Below, piece by piece: positions 8,442-18,383 of a stretch of DNA of 64,000 nucleotides. Below the pieces are notes generated by a model, which saw nothing but the letters and a program-made list of their open reading frames with translations, was not told the DNA's origin and made no database searches. The stretch lies in IMG/VR virus record IMGVR_UViG_3300042294_002093, positions 47,083-111,082 of that record; one strand, written 5' to 3'. Both the position numbers and the translations under genes were made by a program. The stretch is from a virus. Numbering within the stretch: the stretch's first letter is position 1; each line of letters starts with the position of its first letter.

Positions 8442-9662
8442 CTACTTATCTTCAAAATCTTTATATCTGTAATATCCCTTGTCAAAATCAACCTGTACAA
8501 GAAAGTCTCCCATAAATCCATTACGATTCTTTCTAAAGGCACACTCAATAACATCGCTATTTTGTGCACGACCAAGTGCAATTACCCAGTCAGCATCATA
8601 TGCAATCTGTCTTGACCAAGAAGTTTGTCCTAGAGTAGGGACGCTTGTTAAATCATTTGCATCATCTGGTGTAGCAGAAGAGATAGCAATAATAGGAACT
8701 TCTTCACCAATAGCCATTAGTTTAAGTTCTCTTGAAAGGTTTTTCATTCGTACCGTTTCATTTTCTGATTTTTGATTTGGAGACATTAACTGAAGATAGT
8801 CAACAATAACAAAGTCTGGCTTATACTGGTCAATCTTTCCACGAAGAACTGATGGATTAATTTCTCCACCTTGATCATTTGAGATAATGTGAAACTCTGG
8901 CTTACCCTGTAGATGTTTAGCATGCCAAGCCTTAAGAGTGTCTAACTCTACATTTCCGTTACTTAATTTTCTGTGGGACCAAAGACCCTCACCCATAATA
9001 GTAAATACACGATTACGAACTTCTGTTTCTGACATTTCAAGTGAAATTATAAGAGGCGTCTTACCCTGTTTCCAGGCCTGTACAGCAAAGTAAAGAGCAA
9101 GCCAAGACTTTCCAATACCTGGATATGCAAGGAAGACTCCTAACTGTCCTGGCATAATTCCTGAAGGAAGATAGTTGTCAAATCCTGGTAGTCCAGTTTT
9201 AATACCAACATGGCCTGCAGCCTGTTGTACTTTAAGATTTTCAAAATAAGCAACTGCAGATTCTAGATCTGTTACATCAATGTCACGAATTGCAGACGTG
9301 TTCTTTTTTAATTCTGATGTTTGTGTAATTAGGTTATCTAATGCCTTGTTACCTTCGCCCTGCTGAACATCTCCAGCAGCAGATCTTAAAATATCTTTTA
9401 GGCTGTCAGTTAAATATTCTGTTTGCAATTCTTCAAGATGATGTTTTGTTGCTCCAACACCTTCTATTGGTTGGAAGTCTCTAAATTTATCTACAACAAG
9501 ATTGGTTGGTGGAACAGAACTGTTGTGCTCAAAATAATTTCTTATAAACTCCCAAACATCATTGTGAGTTCTAAGAAGGTTATCGATGTTTGCCTGAAGA
9601 AGTACATGCACCTGCTTATCATTTAGGACTGCTGAAATTACTTTTGCTTCTGCATTATTCAC
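8442..9662 (-). CDS. dnaB: Replicative DNA helicase, DnaB-like
   Basis: RecA-fold hexameric helicase, 406 residues. An N-terminal helical region (1-130) precedes the ATPase domain with Walker A YPGIGKS (180-186), a catalytic glutamate region (SLEMSETEV, about 207-215), Walker B FVIVDYLQLM (284-293) and a C-terminal stretch (FRKNRNGFMG) likely to include the arginine finger. It unwinds the fork and would pair with the primase two genes downstream and with the phage DnaE. The stop is followed at once by a promoter-like TATAAT. It overlaps the small upstream gene by 8 nt. Confidence 0.95.
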   Translation of the reverse strand: MNNAEAKVISAVLNDKQVHVLLQANIDNLLRTHNDVWEFIRNYFEHNSSVPPTNLVVDKFRDFQPIEGVGATKHHLEELQTEYLTDSLKDILRSAAGDVQQGEGNKALDNLITQTSELKKNTSAIRDIDVTDLESAVAYFENLKVQQAAGHVGIKTGLPGFDNYLPSGIMPGQLGVFLAYPGIGKSWLALYFAVQAWKQGKTPLIISLEMSETEVRNRVFTIMGEGLWSHRKLSNGNVELDTLKAWHAKHLQGKPEFHIISNDQGGEINPSVLRGKIDQYKPDFVIVDYLQLMSPNQKSENETVRMKNLSRELKLMAIGEEVPIIAISSATPDDANDLTSVPTLGQTSWSRQIAYDADWVIALGRAQNSDVIECAFRKNRNGFMGDFLVQVDFDKGYYRYKDFEDK

Positions 9663-9963
9663 TTAGCCACTCCTTTGCCATTCTTCTTCTTTCTGCTCTT
9701 TCTTTATTATCCTGATCTTTATCTAATTTTGCTTGTAATATTTTTTCCGCATTGTAAGCAAAGTAACTCCAAGAAGGAGACAAAGAAACGTTAAAGTAAT
9801 ACTCAAGAATATCATAGCACTGTCCTATTCCATATGACTCAATAAGAGCATCTGAAGCCCATTGTTCTACATTTAAATTTAATGATGGCTTTTTTTCATA
9901 CTTTGCAGTATGATGCTTGCTGTATCTTGAAAGCAAAGCCATTCGGTCTTTGCGTTCGGCCAT
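9655..9963 (-). CDS. Hypothetical protein, possible helicase-associated factor
   Basis: A 102-residue, mostly helical, charged protein (basic ends, KDQDNKERAERRRMAKEWL at the C-terminus). The family is not recognised. Its ATG shares a base with the upstream stop (TAATG) and its end overlaps dnaB by 8 nt, so it is made together with the helicase. A helicase loader or replisome adaptor would fit the position, but no motif proves it. Confidence 0.75.
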   Translation of the reverse strand: MAERKDRMALLSRYSKHHTAKYEKKPSLNLNVEQWASDALIESYGIGQCYDILEYYFNVSLSPSWSYFAYNAEKILQAKLDKDQDNKERAERRRMAKEWLSE

Positions 9964-10169
9964 TATTCGTTAATCTCAGCCTTTGCTTCGTTAATTTTTT
10001 CAGTTAGTCTGTTTTCAACAAACTGATAGACACGATCAAATGCTTGGTTTATATTTTCTCCATTTTTACGTGAATCAACAATTCCAAGATCAATTCTTAG
10101 TGATTGAAAGTTGCCAAGATTAAGTGTGTATCCCAATGTAACAGATACCTTTGTGTCTTCGTTTTCCAT
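9963..10169 (-). CDS. Hypothetical small protein
   Basis: A 68-residue protein starting at 10169, chosen because GAAGGG lies about 7 nt upstream and this removes an overlap with the gene before it. The frame is open further upstream, to 10220. The sequence is a beta-rich N-terminal half (KVSVTLGYTLNLGNFQSLRI) followed by a helical acidic-basic tail. TAATG coupling joins it to the next gene. Function unknown. Confidence 0.72.
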   Translation of the reverse strand: MENEDTKVSVTLGYTLNLGNFQSLRIDLGIVDSRKNGENINQAFDRVYQFVENRLTEKINEAKAEINE

Positions 10170-10182
10170 TTCATACCCTTCG

Positions 10183-10725
10183 TTAAATAGACTCATTCCA
10201 CACTGGAATAAACCTTCCATCTTCAGTTCTTCTATATGTAAGTATACCGTCTCCCATCCTGCGTGTCAACTCTTGCTGTGATGGTGTAATGTCGTTTGTT
10301 ATTAAATTATCTTTTCTTGGTCTACCAATATGGTATGAAGCAAGTATATCACGAATCTCTTTTACTTGTGATTCTGAGTAATATGACCTAACTCGAAATC
10401 CTCTTGCTCCACCCTTTTGTGATCCAGTTGGAAAAGGAATGACTCCTCGTTTCATTAATGATGGCATATATTTTTTATGACGATTAACTAAATCAGCAGT
10501 CTGGCCAACGGTGTATGCTCTTTCTCTTTTATTTTTAAAATCACTAACTAAACAACTTTCAATTCTATCTTGTGTAATGTTATAAACAGACATTATCCCA
10601 TTGGATCTATTTATATGATAAATTCTAACAAGATCTTTGTTGAGAAACCAAACCTTTTTATTCCCCTGTATTATAGGGGACTCATTGTAGCCTTCGCTCT
10701 CAATACTTCCTTTTTTAGTAGCCAT
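10183..10725 (-). CDS. MerR-like helix-turn-helix DNA-binding protein
   Basis: 180 residues from the ATG at 10725, which has GAGGG just upstream; an earlier start at 10785 would overlap the zinc-ribbon gene far more. The centre carries a MerR-type winged helix pattern: YTVGQTADLVNRHKKYMPSL, then a turn (RGVIPFP), and later RSYYSESQVKEIRDIL, like the helix after the wing in MerR proteins. No effector domain follows. Likely a transcriptional regulator or a small DNA-binding protein for replication or excision control; the target is unknown. Confidence 0.75.
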   Translation of the reverse strand: MATKKGSIESEGYNESPIIQGNKKVWFLNKDLVRIYHINRSNGIMSVYNITQDRIESCLVSDFKNKRERAYTVGQTADLVNRHKKYMPSLMKRGVIPFPTGSQKGGARGFRVRSYYSESQVKEIRDILASYHIGRPRKDNLITNDITPSQQELTRRMGDGILTYRRTEDGRFIPVWNESI

Positions 10726-10862
10726 TGTCCCTCTGCCGTTGCTGTAGGTGGATGAAAAAATCTTCGTGATCCGCAGTATATGCAATGAATTTCCAAATGA
10801 TCAATTTTACTGTACTGTCTGTCTATGAACATTTTCCGTGTACATTTTATACATTTTATCAT
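10671..10862 (-). CDS. Small zinc-ribbon protein
   Basis: 63 residues with two CxxC knuckles (C4-x2-C7 and C27-x2-C30; MIKCIKC and HCIYCG), the classic spacing of a zinc ribbon. The C-terminal third has no obvious fold and overlaps the MerR-like gene by 55 nt, so the functional part may be residues 1-40. It starts 2 nt below the stop of the preceding structural gene. Probably a nucleic-acid or protein-binding accessory factor. Confidence 0.6.
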   Translation of the reverse strand: MIKCIKCTRKMFIDRQYSKIDHLEIHCIYCGSRRFFHPPTATAEGQWLLKKEVLRAKATMSPL

Positions 10863-10864
10863 TC

Positions 10865-11308
10865 TTAATTTGGAATTCCAATTATAATAAGATTAACATC
10901 AACAGACATATCTCCAGTTGTTCCGAATCTAACAATTCCCTCAACTTTAGATGTTGTAACGGTTTTTAAAACTACTGAAACATTTTTACCAGCATCTGTG
11001 CCACCGATATTAATTGGTGTTGCAGTAGCAATTGGTGCATATTTAAAATCAGTTGGAAAATCATAAGAAAACGCAACTTCTGTTCCAGCATTTCGTGTAG
11101 AACTGTTTACAACGCTCACATATCCACCAATAATTCTAGCCTCAGAAGCCTTTACACTTTGTTTTCCAACCCCTGGTGTGTCTACTGTTACATACTTGTA
11201 TACTGCTGGAGATATTTGTGAAGATAAATCATTTATTGCTGTAGCCAACTGATAGATATAGGAAACATCTAGTGGTTGGCCTCGCTCTGGTAGTGGTAGT
11301 TTTGCCAT
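10865..11308 (-). CDS. Virion-associated protein (tail-tip or decoration)
   Basis: A 147-residue protein with an N-terminal helix (PLDVSYIYQLATAINDLSSQ) followed by a beta-rich domain with alternating hydrophobic residues to the end (VDVNLIIIGIPN). Such small helix-plus-beta proteins occur at the end of phage tail modules. It is the last structural gene in transcription order. It starts 9 nt below a TGGTATAAT element, so it may have its own promoter and a near-leaderless mRNA. Exact role unknown. Confidence 0.65.
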   Translation of the reverse strand: MAKLPLPERGQPLDVSYIYQLATAINDLSSQISPAVYKYVTVDTPGVGKQSVKASEARIIGGYVSVVNSSTRNAGTEVAFSYDFPTDFKYAPIATATPINIGGTDAGKNVSVVLKTVTTSKVEGIVRFGTTGDMSVDVNLIIIGIPN

Positions 11309-11317
11309 AATATATCT

Positions 11318-11323
11318 ATTATA
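11318..11323 (-). promoter_or_regulatory. Extended -10 promoter (TGGTATAAT)
   Basis: TGG TATAAT lies 9 nt before the ATG at 11308 and directly after the TGA stop of the upstream gene. No ribosome binding site is seen in the gap. Confidence 0.65.
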
Positions 11324-11326
11324 CCA

Positions 11327-11767
11327 TCAAACATTTTCCTGTGTTGACTCAAAAAGGGTTGAGCCTGTATATCTTTGTTTTGGAAATGTTGGTACTTGTA
11401 CAGCAATCTGTACCTTATTTGCACTAGATTTAATAACTGTAGAATAGGTTGTTGTAAAAACAGTAGAAACAAACTGCCATGGCTCATTATCCCATTTAAT
11501 ATAAACATCAAATTCAGATTTTGTACCAGCCTCTGGAACCCACACTGCGGTAACTACCTCGTTTGTCGAATCTATAGCAATTCTATAATCTATAACAGTT
11601 ACATCTGGAAGCGCAACGTTATACTTAATTGACCAGTGAGAACTTCTATTTTTATCTTCTGATACAACTCTAAATCTGAACGCATAGTCTTTATTTTCTC
11701 CAGATCTCTGTGGCAAAGAAGATTTTGGGATTATTACTTTTTTAATACCGTTATCTGGCAATGCCAT
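11327..11767 (-). CDS. Minor tail protein with Fn3-like beta fold
   Basis: A 146-residue beta-rich protein. A tryptophan in VVTAVWVPEAG and the spacing YRFRVVSEDKNRSSHWS...YIKWDNEPWQFVSTV resemble a fibronectin-III-type sandwich, a fold common in tail adhesins. It shares a base (TAATG) with the preceding tail gene and is followed by a promoter element. Likely at the tail tip and contacting the cell surface; domain call by pattern only. Confidence 0.6.
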   Translation of the reverse strand: MALPDNGIKKVIIPKSSLPQRSGENKDYAFRFRVVSEDKNRSSHWSIKYNVALPDVTVIDYRIAIDSTNEVVTAVWVPEAGTKSEFDVYIKWDNEPWQFVSTVFTTTYSTVIKSSANKVQIAVQVPTFPKQRYTGSTLFESTQENV

Positions 11768-12900
11768 TATTGAACATCCAAAGCAAACCTAAACTCAATA
11801 TAGTTTGTTGTGTTTGCTAATTTAATTATAGGCTGTGCTCCTATATTTTTAATAATAGAATAACCACTCATTCCATACAATGGATTTGCAGTGCTGTTGT
11901 TTTCTAATCTAATTGCATCAAGGCATATATAAAAATTATCTGTTACCGACCCACCATCTGTTACAGAAGCAAGAATTTTAACTACGTCAACTTGACTCCA
12001 TGTAAAACCAGAACTTTTGTACAGTTCCTGTAATTGTTTTGTTGCAACTACATATCTATTTGTACTAAAGTCATGCTGACCTACTCCCGTTCCATTATTT
12101 AAGTTTACTTCAAACCTTGCCCATTCTCCAGAATTATGAATGTCTGATGACGCAAACTCAACAATAATTTTTACATTGTCTGGAACAGCGGTAGACTCTC
12201 CATTTTTATTAATTACAGTAAATGCCAATTTAATTTCATCAGTTGGAGCATTTCTGTTAAAGTCTAATTCTGCTCCAGTTAAATGAAGGTGTTCAGATCC
12301 AGCATTAATAACAAGGCGATTATTAATATCAGTTGATATGTCTGACAAGTCTCCTCTAAGAACAACAATGTTATTAAAGAACCTACATCTTTCATATCTT
12401 AGATATCTATTTTGATTTGTAAAAATACGATTGTCAGCATTTGTTTGAAATACAGGACTTGTTGTATTTATAACGTTGTTTTGTAAATCTCCATCTAGTG
12501 GTTCGTATATAATTGGAATAGATGTTGCTGTAGTTGTAGTATGATATTCCCAGTTCTCATCTTGAGTAAATGCATAAATTGACTTACTGTCATATGCTCC
12601 TGTAGAAGTATTTGATCCCGCAGAAAATATACCAACCTCTGTTATTTCATATCTTTCTTCTGATGGAAGTTCTGCCGTAAAAACAAGTTTTGTTATATTA
12701 TCTTCAGAGACATAACCACGAGAAATAATTGGAACACGGAACATCTCAAAATTAAGTCTTTCCTTGTTAGAATAGTCACCAAGAACGCCATCTGATGCTA
12801 ATGGCTTTGCTCCGCAGCCAAGAGCAATATATGAGGCATAGGCTGGAGCCTGTCCTAGTAGGTATTTTGCTAAAATATTTTTTCCAGTATTAGTAATCAT
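11767..12900 (-). CDS. Minor tail protein
   Basis: A 377-residue protein with an N-terminal segment (MITNTGKNILAKYLLGQAP) and an early beta domain typical of phage tail proteins that begin with a short helix and then a GCGAKPL-type loop. The C-terminal half is beta-rich with aspartate-asparagine patches that could bind metal or sugar. It sits in an unbroken tail-gene run with the genes on both sides touching. Likely part of the distal tail or side fibres. Confidence 0.65.
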   Translation of the reverse strand: MITNTGKNILAKYLLGQAPAYASYIALGCGAKPLASDGVLGDYSNKERLNFEMFRVPIISRGYVSEDNITKLVFTAELPSEERYEITEVGIFSAGSNTSTGAYDSKSIYAFTQDENWEYHTTTTATSIPIIYEPLDGDLQNNVINTTSPVFQTNADNRIFTNQNRYLRYERCRFFNNIVVLRGDLSDISTDINNRLVINAGSEHLHLTGAELDFNRNAPTDEIKLAFTVINKNGESTAVPDNVKIIVEFASSDIHNSGEWARFEVNLNNGTGVGQHDFSTNRYVVATKQLQELYKSSGFTWSQVDVVKILASVTDGGSVTDNFYICLDAIRLENNSTANPLYGMSGYSIIKNIGAQPIIKLANTTNYIEFRFALDVQ

Positions 12901-13389
12901 TTAATTCACCTCATATATTGTATCATTAAATATATCCCCACCACTAAGTATTTGTACTTCTACCTGTTCATCTTTTTCTAAATTAACTACATTTATTATT
13001 AAATTTCCTGTATCTGAGTCAATATATGCTGTTTCATTATTTCCACCAGTTCCAACTGTAGGTATTTTTTTGTCTAGTTGTATTGGAAATTTTTTAAAAT
13101 AACTCTCTAGGGTATCCTGTAGCGAAATAATGTTTTGCGGATTGTATTGATAGTTTAATAATGTCAGGTTTTTGATTGGTTGATAAATAACATTTTGACC
13201 ACTGACAATATCTGATCTTGATATATTAATAATTTCTTGCCCACCTATGTCTTCAAAAACAAGATCAGTCATTATTTCTATTGGAAGTGACTCATCTGTT
13301 ATAACAAAAATATCTTTAGATGCTGCAAGAACACCGTCTGATGCAGTAGATGCATTAGGTCTTGGCAGATTTGGTGTTGCTTCAACCAT
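12901..13389 (-). CDS. Small tail protein of unknown function
   Basis: 162 residues from the ATG at 13389, chosen because GAGG lies 6 nt upstream; the frame also has a GTG at 13401. The region VFEDIGGQEIINISRSDIV followed by a longer beta-strand section suggests a compact structural protein. It lies between the 1439-aa tail protein and a minor tail protein. No enzyme motifs seen. Confidence 0.65.
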   Translation of the reverse strand: MVEATPNLPRPNASTASDGVLAASKDIFVITDESLPIEIMTDLVFEDIGGQEIINISRSDIVSGQNVIYQPIKNLTLLNYQYNPQNIISLQDTLESYFKKFPIQLDKKIPTVGTGGNNETAYIDSDTGNLIINVVNLEKDEQVEVQILSGGDIFNDTIYEVN

Positions 13390-13390
13390 T

Positions 13391-16300
13391 TTATACCTCA
13401 CTCAGATATATATTCATATCTGGACCTTCTGAGTTTTTTGCATACTCTATATTATATACTACAAACCTACTTGAAACACCAGAAACCTGATCAACTAAGT
13501 CATTATCTTGATAGTCAATAGTAACAATATCTCCTAGTTGTAAGGTTGGAGTTGCAAAAATTTTTAAGCCTACAGACCTTCTAGGTTTAATCACTTTATT
13601 AACAATCCATTCCATTAAACTATTAGCATCATCCTGTGTCTGAATATAAGGGGTTTCTAATGAAAAATCTTTTTTGCCGTATGTCATTCTACTAACTTTT
13701 ATATCTTTAAAGTCATTGTCGTACTTAGTTGGAGATTTAATTAAATTTGAACCTGAAATATCTGGATTTGAAAAATCACTATTTTTACTAAAATATTCAT
13801 CCATAGTTAACTCGTGCTGGGATTCTTGTGTAAATGTCACACCCTGAATTCTTAAATAATTTCCAGTTGTTTCGTCAAGGCTAATGGCAGTATCTGTTGA
13901 ATTAAAAATTAAAAACTCTGCTCCGTATGAACCTGCTCTAAATCCAGAAACAACATATCCCTTTATTTTATTAAATGTTGGTGAAAGTTTTGCATAAAGA
14001 GCAGGATATGCTTTATCATATCTGATATTAAAGTATGCTGCTTCTCTCATAATACAACCAAACTCTTCAAAGTACATATTATACTCTGGTGGTTGTGATG
14101 CGCTTATTCCTGATAGATAGGTTGACTGAACTATTCCACTCATGGCGTACTTTCTAAATGATTCATTTACATCAATTTCTTGGTCGCTAACTGCTGACAT
14201 TACTGGGGTATCTAGTGCAAAAGTTGTGTTTTGACTATAGTTATTAGTTAGTGCATAAAGGTTTTCAAACATACATCTTGCAGATCCACGAACAAACATA
14301 GCCATATTATTATAGATTGGAAGTGGAGATGTATCATCTACTGTAGACACTAACCTGTTGTTTATGTATAGATAAAATCGTCTTATGTTTCCAAGGTCTT
14401 GATATTCTACTGCTAGATCATATACTGTTGGATTTTCTTCTCCAACCATCCTTGACTGCCCCGTAAATTTTCCGTCATCAACAATAATATTTGTTAGTCC
14501 GCCCCACAACTTTACTGGAATAGCGTTTGATGTAACCGAATCTCTCATCACTTTGTAAAAAATTACATTGTCTAGATTTTCTGCAGAATTACTATAACTA
14601 TTAACATTGTTTTCAGTTAGTGCTAATATTTCAAAATAGTAGCCAACGTTAGTTGATGGGTTTAACATTACTGCTAGACCGCCAGAACCTGCGCTAATAT
14701 TAATATTTTGTTCTGGTGAATTACCAGTTACAACAAAGTATGTATCGCTGCCTATTGGAGTTTGGCCACGATTTTCATTATTTTCAATTTTACCAATAAT
14801 TCTCATTCGTGTTCCAAAATGTTTAAACTTATTTGTTAGTGGCTTGTGCACATAAGAAACAAAGTCAACACCACTCTGTGTTGTTGTAAAAGATGGACCA
14901 TTTAATATAAAAGCAGAAGACTGAATAGTTCCACTCTGTGTTGTTTTTAATTTATTAAGATCTGTCTCTGTTCCATAATATTGTGAAAGAAAGTTTTTGA
15001 TAATTCCAGTTCTAACAGATTGTTGTGCTAATGAGTTTGAAACGCCTGCTGCCTGTGTGTCTAAGGTAAATTCTTTTATTTTAGCATCAATAGATGACTG
15101 ATCTGCAAGACTAAACAATAGTTCTGATTTCATAGTGCAACCACGAACAGAATCGTTTGATGTCCAATAAGGATCTAACCCAGCATTGTGCGATACAACT
15201 TGTGTTCCAAACTGACCCCTACCATGTTTTGCGACTGGGCCATTTTTAAGTTTTGTAATACCATTAATATTTTGATAATTTGGAACAGAATAAATTCTTA
15301 CTAGGCCAGTTGGATATATTTTACCATTATGAGTTAATTTAGAAAAATAATTTTGATATTCAAGTACGTTGTTAATCCAAACATTGCCATATCCAGTTAT
15401 GCTATATTCTACTGCATCAAACTTAATAACTTCTCCATTTGAATAAAAGTATCCATTATATCTAGATAGCCAGTAAATTCCTTCTCCAAGATCCATCACG
15501 TTGTTAAGCAAAGTATTGTTTGCAACATATGGGACAGTGGTAGACAAATTTGAATTAAGAGGAATTGCTGCAAGAGTATAACTGGACTGATTGTTTGATT
15601 GATTATTAACCGATTTTGCATTTTGATCACCAGTTACCTCCCATAAAAGTACTGGCTTATAAATCCATGTTTTTTCTTGGTCTATAAGGCTTGCCTGTTT
15701 AAGCGATCCGTATGTTTTTTGTATGTACCTAGTCTTATAATTAATGCTACCGTCATTAAAAATATCATTATTTTGAGAAGAAACAGATATTATGTTTGCC
15801 AGTTTATTTTTACTTGCTTTGTTTTGTAACACTCCATCTTTGATAAAATCTTTAGATCCGTATAACTCAAAATCTGTAAGTCTTTCGTCTACAGTTGGAA
15901 GAATATAGTTTTTGCTCATCATAACAAAATTATTGTATTCATCAAAAAACATTGCTGTTTGAGTTGATACAGCAAGTTCATTTAAAACTTCTGCGACTGT
16001 TGTATCTGGAGATATGAAAAAGTATGGAATTATTGGATCAGGCTCTCCTGGTGTTCTCTTAAAAATGTAGTTAGAAAAACCAATAGAATCAAGAATCATA
16101 GCAACTGCATAACTAAGAGATGCACTGGTTGCAAGAGTTTGTGGAGCAGTTATTGATTCAAAATAAAAAAACATATCTCTCAATTTTAAAGATACCTGTC
16201 TATTTTCATTATCAACTTCAGGGAAACCTTCTGTGTACATTGTTTTAATTGGTACAAAATAGTCATTACCATTTACATTAATAATAATTTCATAAAATTT

Positions 16301-17710
16301 AATTTGAATATTTTTACTTATATAGTTTTTTACTATGCTTGAATTATTATTAATATTAAATGCTTGATCATAATCAAACAAATTTAGCGTACCGTTTGAT
16401 GCAAGTAATTGACCAACTGGAAGACCTGACAAGCCAAGATCAGATGCAGTCTTTGTAATTGAAAAGTCAACAGTTTTATCTGAAAGATCTACAACTAGTC
16501 TTGGAGATAACTCAATTAAGTCAAAAGTTGAGTCTGATTTTGTCATTGTTTCTACAACAACTCGAAGCCCTTCAATGTATTCAAATTCTCTGTAAACATT
16601 TTTACCATCAGTAGGACTTGAGTATATTATTGGTGATGTTAAATCTGTAACAAAATTTGTAAGTCTATCTACTGATTCATCTGCAACATCCCAACCATAA
16701 GTTGGTATAAAGGTTTCATATCTATTTTCAAACCATATATGATAAACACCAAGATCTAAGTCATTTTCCTTAATTAAATATGCATAACCATTAATGCTTT
16801 TTTCTGGAAGAAAGTTAGTAGATGAATACTCTTCTGATTTTATAAAAACATCTCTATATCTGTTTGGAACTATCAATCCATAAGATAACTCTAAGTAGCC
16901 ATCTTCTGAAATTAATGGTGTTCCATCTCTTCTTGTTGATGATGCATTGAATGATTTTATGTCTATCCAATTGTTATCTTTTAATGATTGGATCTTCCAC
17001 CTAACAGGAGTTCTTTTGTTAAAGTCCCCATAAAATGGATCTAAAAAAGATCCGCTTGACTTTGAGAATGGACCAAGGTCAACAGACCCAATATGTGTTT
17101 GCATTTTTACAATTACACGATTTGTAGGAACTTTGTTTTCATAAACAACAAAAGGGGCTGCATCTGAAATATAATGCTGACCGTTTATTACTTTGTTTGA
17201 TATTCCATACTCAATGCCCTCTTCTGTTCTATAAGATGTCCAATATTTAAAGTAGTCATCTTTATCTGGCATGTAATATCTTGGTCTATCTGCCATGTTA
17301 GTATTGGTATGATGTATGTATGAGTTTCTTAAATATTTAGCCTTATTAATACCAGATCTGGGTCTAAACTTAGAAAAACAACTTTCTAAGGAATAAAAAA
17401 GTTTTACCTTGTCTTTTTTTGGAGTTAAAGTAATTGGTTGATTTAAATCATCAACACCCCCGTCTAAACTAATGTCAGCATCTGTTGCACCATAATAAAA
17501 CTTAACAGCAGAAAACTCATTTTCGTTTATATCAAAACTATTAATTAAACTGTTATAAATAGATGTTGGTTCTGCTGGCCTATATCTATAGTTGCCAATC
17601 TTTTTAATATTATTGGGAATATTCATATTCCACTCAGCAATGACTGCTGATTGTGTTCTAATTACTGAAGAAGTTTCCAGGTGATTTTTTAATTCATCAT
17701 TCTGAAACAT
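13391..17710 (-). CDS. Large tail-tip/hub protein with lectin-like domain
   Basis: 1439 residues. The C-terminal region (LGDIVTIDYQDNDLV... YNIEYAKNSEGPDMNIYLSEV) resembles the end of tail-hub or Tal-like proteins, in which a beta strand and a conserved late D-x-V segment close a ring subunit. A region around residues 1000-1170 (GSGGLAVMLNPS, RFYLYINNRLVSTV) looks like a concanavalin/LamG beta sandwich that could bind glycans. It follows the 223-aa tail protein in transcription, as expected for the gene after tape measure and distal tail protein. Probably the central tail fibre or hub that recognises the host. Confidence 0.75.
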   Translation of the reverse strand: MFQNDELKNHLETSSVIRTQSAVIAEWNMNIPNNIKKIGNYRYRPAEPTSIYNSLINSFDINENEFSAVKFYYGATDADISLDGGVDDLNQPITLTPKKDKVKLFYSLESCFSKFRPRSGINKAKYLRNSYIHHTNTNMADRPRYYMPDKDDYFKYWTSYRTEEGIEYGISNKVINGQHYISDAAPFVVYENKVPTNRVIVKMQTHIGSVDLGPFSKSSGSFLDPFYGDFNKRTPVRWKIQSLKDNNWIDIKSFNASSTRRDGTPLISEDGYLELSYGLIVPNRYRDVFIKSEEYSSTNFLPEKSINGYAYLIKENDLDLGVYHIWFENRYETFIPTYGWDVADESVDRLTNFVTDLTSPIIYSSPTDGKNVYREFEYIEGLRVVVETMTKSDSTFDLIELSPRLVVDLSDKTVDFSITKTASDLGLSGLPVGQLLASNGTLNLFDYDQAFNINNNSSIVKNYISKNIQIKFYEIIINVNGNDYFVPIKTMYTEGFPEVDNENRQVSLKLRDMFFYFESITAPQTLATSASLSYAVAMILDSIGFSNYIFKRTPGEPDPIIPYFFISPDTTVAEVLNELAVSTQTAMFFDEYNNFVMMSKNYILPTVDERLTDFELYGSKDFIKDGVLQNKASKNKLANIISVSSQNNDIFNDGSINYKTRYIQKTYGSLKQASLIDQEKTWIYKPVLLWEVTGDQNAKSVNNQSNNQSSYTLAAIPLNSNLSTTVPYVANNTLLNNVMDLGEGIYWLSRYNGYFYSNGEVIKFDAVEYSITGYGNVWINNVLEYQNYFSKLTHNGKIYPTGLVRIYSVPNYQNINGITKLKNGPVAKHGRGQFGTQVVSHNAGLDPYWTSNDSVRGCTMKSELLFSLADQSSIDAKIKEFTLDTQAAGVSNSLAQQSVRTGIIKNFLSQYYGTETDLNKLKTTQSGTIQSSAFILNGPSFTTTQSGVDFVSYVHKPLTNKFKHFGTRMRIIGKIENNENRGQTPIGSDTYFVVTGNSPEQNINISAGSGGLAVMLNPSTNVGYYFEILALTENNVNSYSNSAENLDNVIFYKVMRDSVTSNAIPVKLWGGLTNIIVDDGKFTGQSRMVGEENPTVYDLAVEYQDLGNIRRFYLYINNRLVSTVDDTSPLPIYNNMAMFVRGSARCMFENLYALTNNYSQNTTFALDTPVMSAVSDQEIDVNESFRKYAMSGIVQSTYLSGISASQPPEYNMYFEEFGCIMREAAYFNIRYDKAYPALYAKLSPTFNKIKGYVVSGFRAGSYGAEFLIFNSTDTAISLDETTGNYLRIQGVTFTQESQHELTMDEYFSKNSDFSNPDISGSNLIKSPTKYDNDFKDIKVSRMTYGKKDFSLETPYIQTQDDANSLMEWIVNKVIKPRRSVGLKIFATPTLQLGDIVTIDYQDNDLVDQVSGVSSRFVVYNIEYAKNSEGPDMNIYLSEV

Positions 17711-17711
17711 A

Positions 17712-18383
17712 CTACGCTTCTTCCAGTGTTACTGAGACATTCCAAAAATCATAGTTTGATTTTCCACGCTTAACAACAGTATATTGAAATGAAGAGAAGA
17801 ACATTTCAATTACTTGATTGTATTGTGACAAATGACCGTATGCTGCATCATTCTTTCCAAAATTAGAATACTTATCATATGCAAGATAAACCCAGAATGA
17901 ACCTTTATGGTTTTCATACCAGTCAAGCATTTCGACTCCGCCTGCGCCTCCGTCAGAAGTATACTGACTATCTGCGCCTGTAGGTTTTCCATAAGAGTCA
18001 TTGTAATTAGATAAACCATTTGATGAATTAAAGTCTGGTGATAAAGCATATGCTCGTGATGGCAACATGTTCCAAGATGTAGAAATTGTTAGTTTATCAG
18101 CAATATGATAAGACCTCATCCTTCCATTAATCATTCTTTCACGTTTTTCAATTCTATCTTGGTCTATGGCTATTTCTGATCTATTATCATCAGATAATAT
18201 TAAAAATTGGTTTAATGATTCATTATCTACTTGTGTTCCTATCTCTGCACCTATTTCATAGCCATTTGGTACATAAACACCATTAACCAATGTGCCAGAG
18301 TTTTCTGACCAGAGCATTGCTTGTGGTCTTCCATATTTCTTTCTACCCGCCATATATGGAACAGCATTAGGATTTGTGGCCAT
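17712..18383 (-). CDS. Distal tail protein (Dit-like, tentative)
   Basis: 223 residues, immediately after the tape measure gene (TAATG overlap), the usual place of the distal tail ring protein. The N-terminal half (YGRPQAMLWSENSGTLVNG) and the C-terminal beta-rich end (WNVSVTLEEA) suit a ring-forming beta fold. A glycine-serine loop (YTSDGGAGGVEM) lies in the middle. The role is inferred from position and size, not from a defined motif. Confidence 0.6.
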   Translation of the reverse strand: MATNPNAVPYMAGRKKYGRPQAMLWSENSGTLVNGVYVPNGYEIGAEIGTQVDNESLNQFLILSDDNRSEIAIDQDRIEKRERMINGRMRSYHIADKLTISTSWNMLPSRAYALSPDFNSSNGLSNYNDSYGKPTGADSQYTSDGGAGGVEMLDWYENHKGSFWVYLAYDKYSNFGKNDAAYGHLSQYNQVIEMFFSSFQYTVVKRGKSNYDFWNVSVTLEEA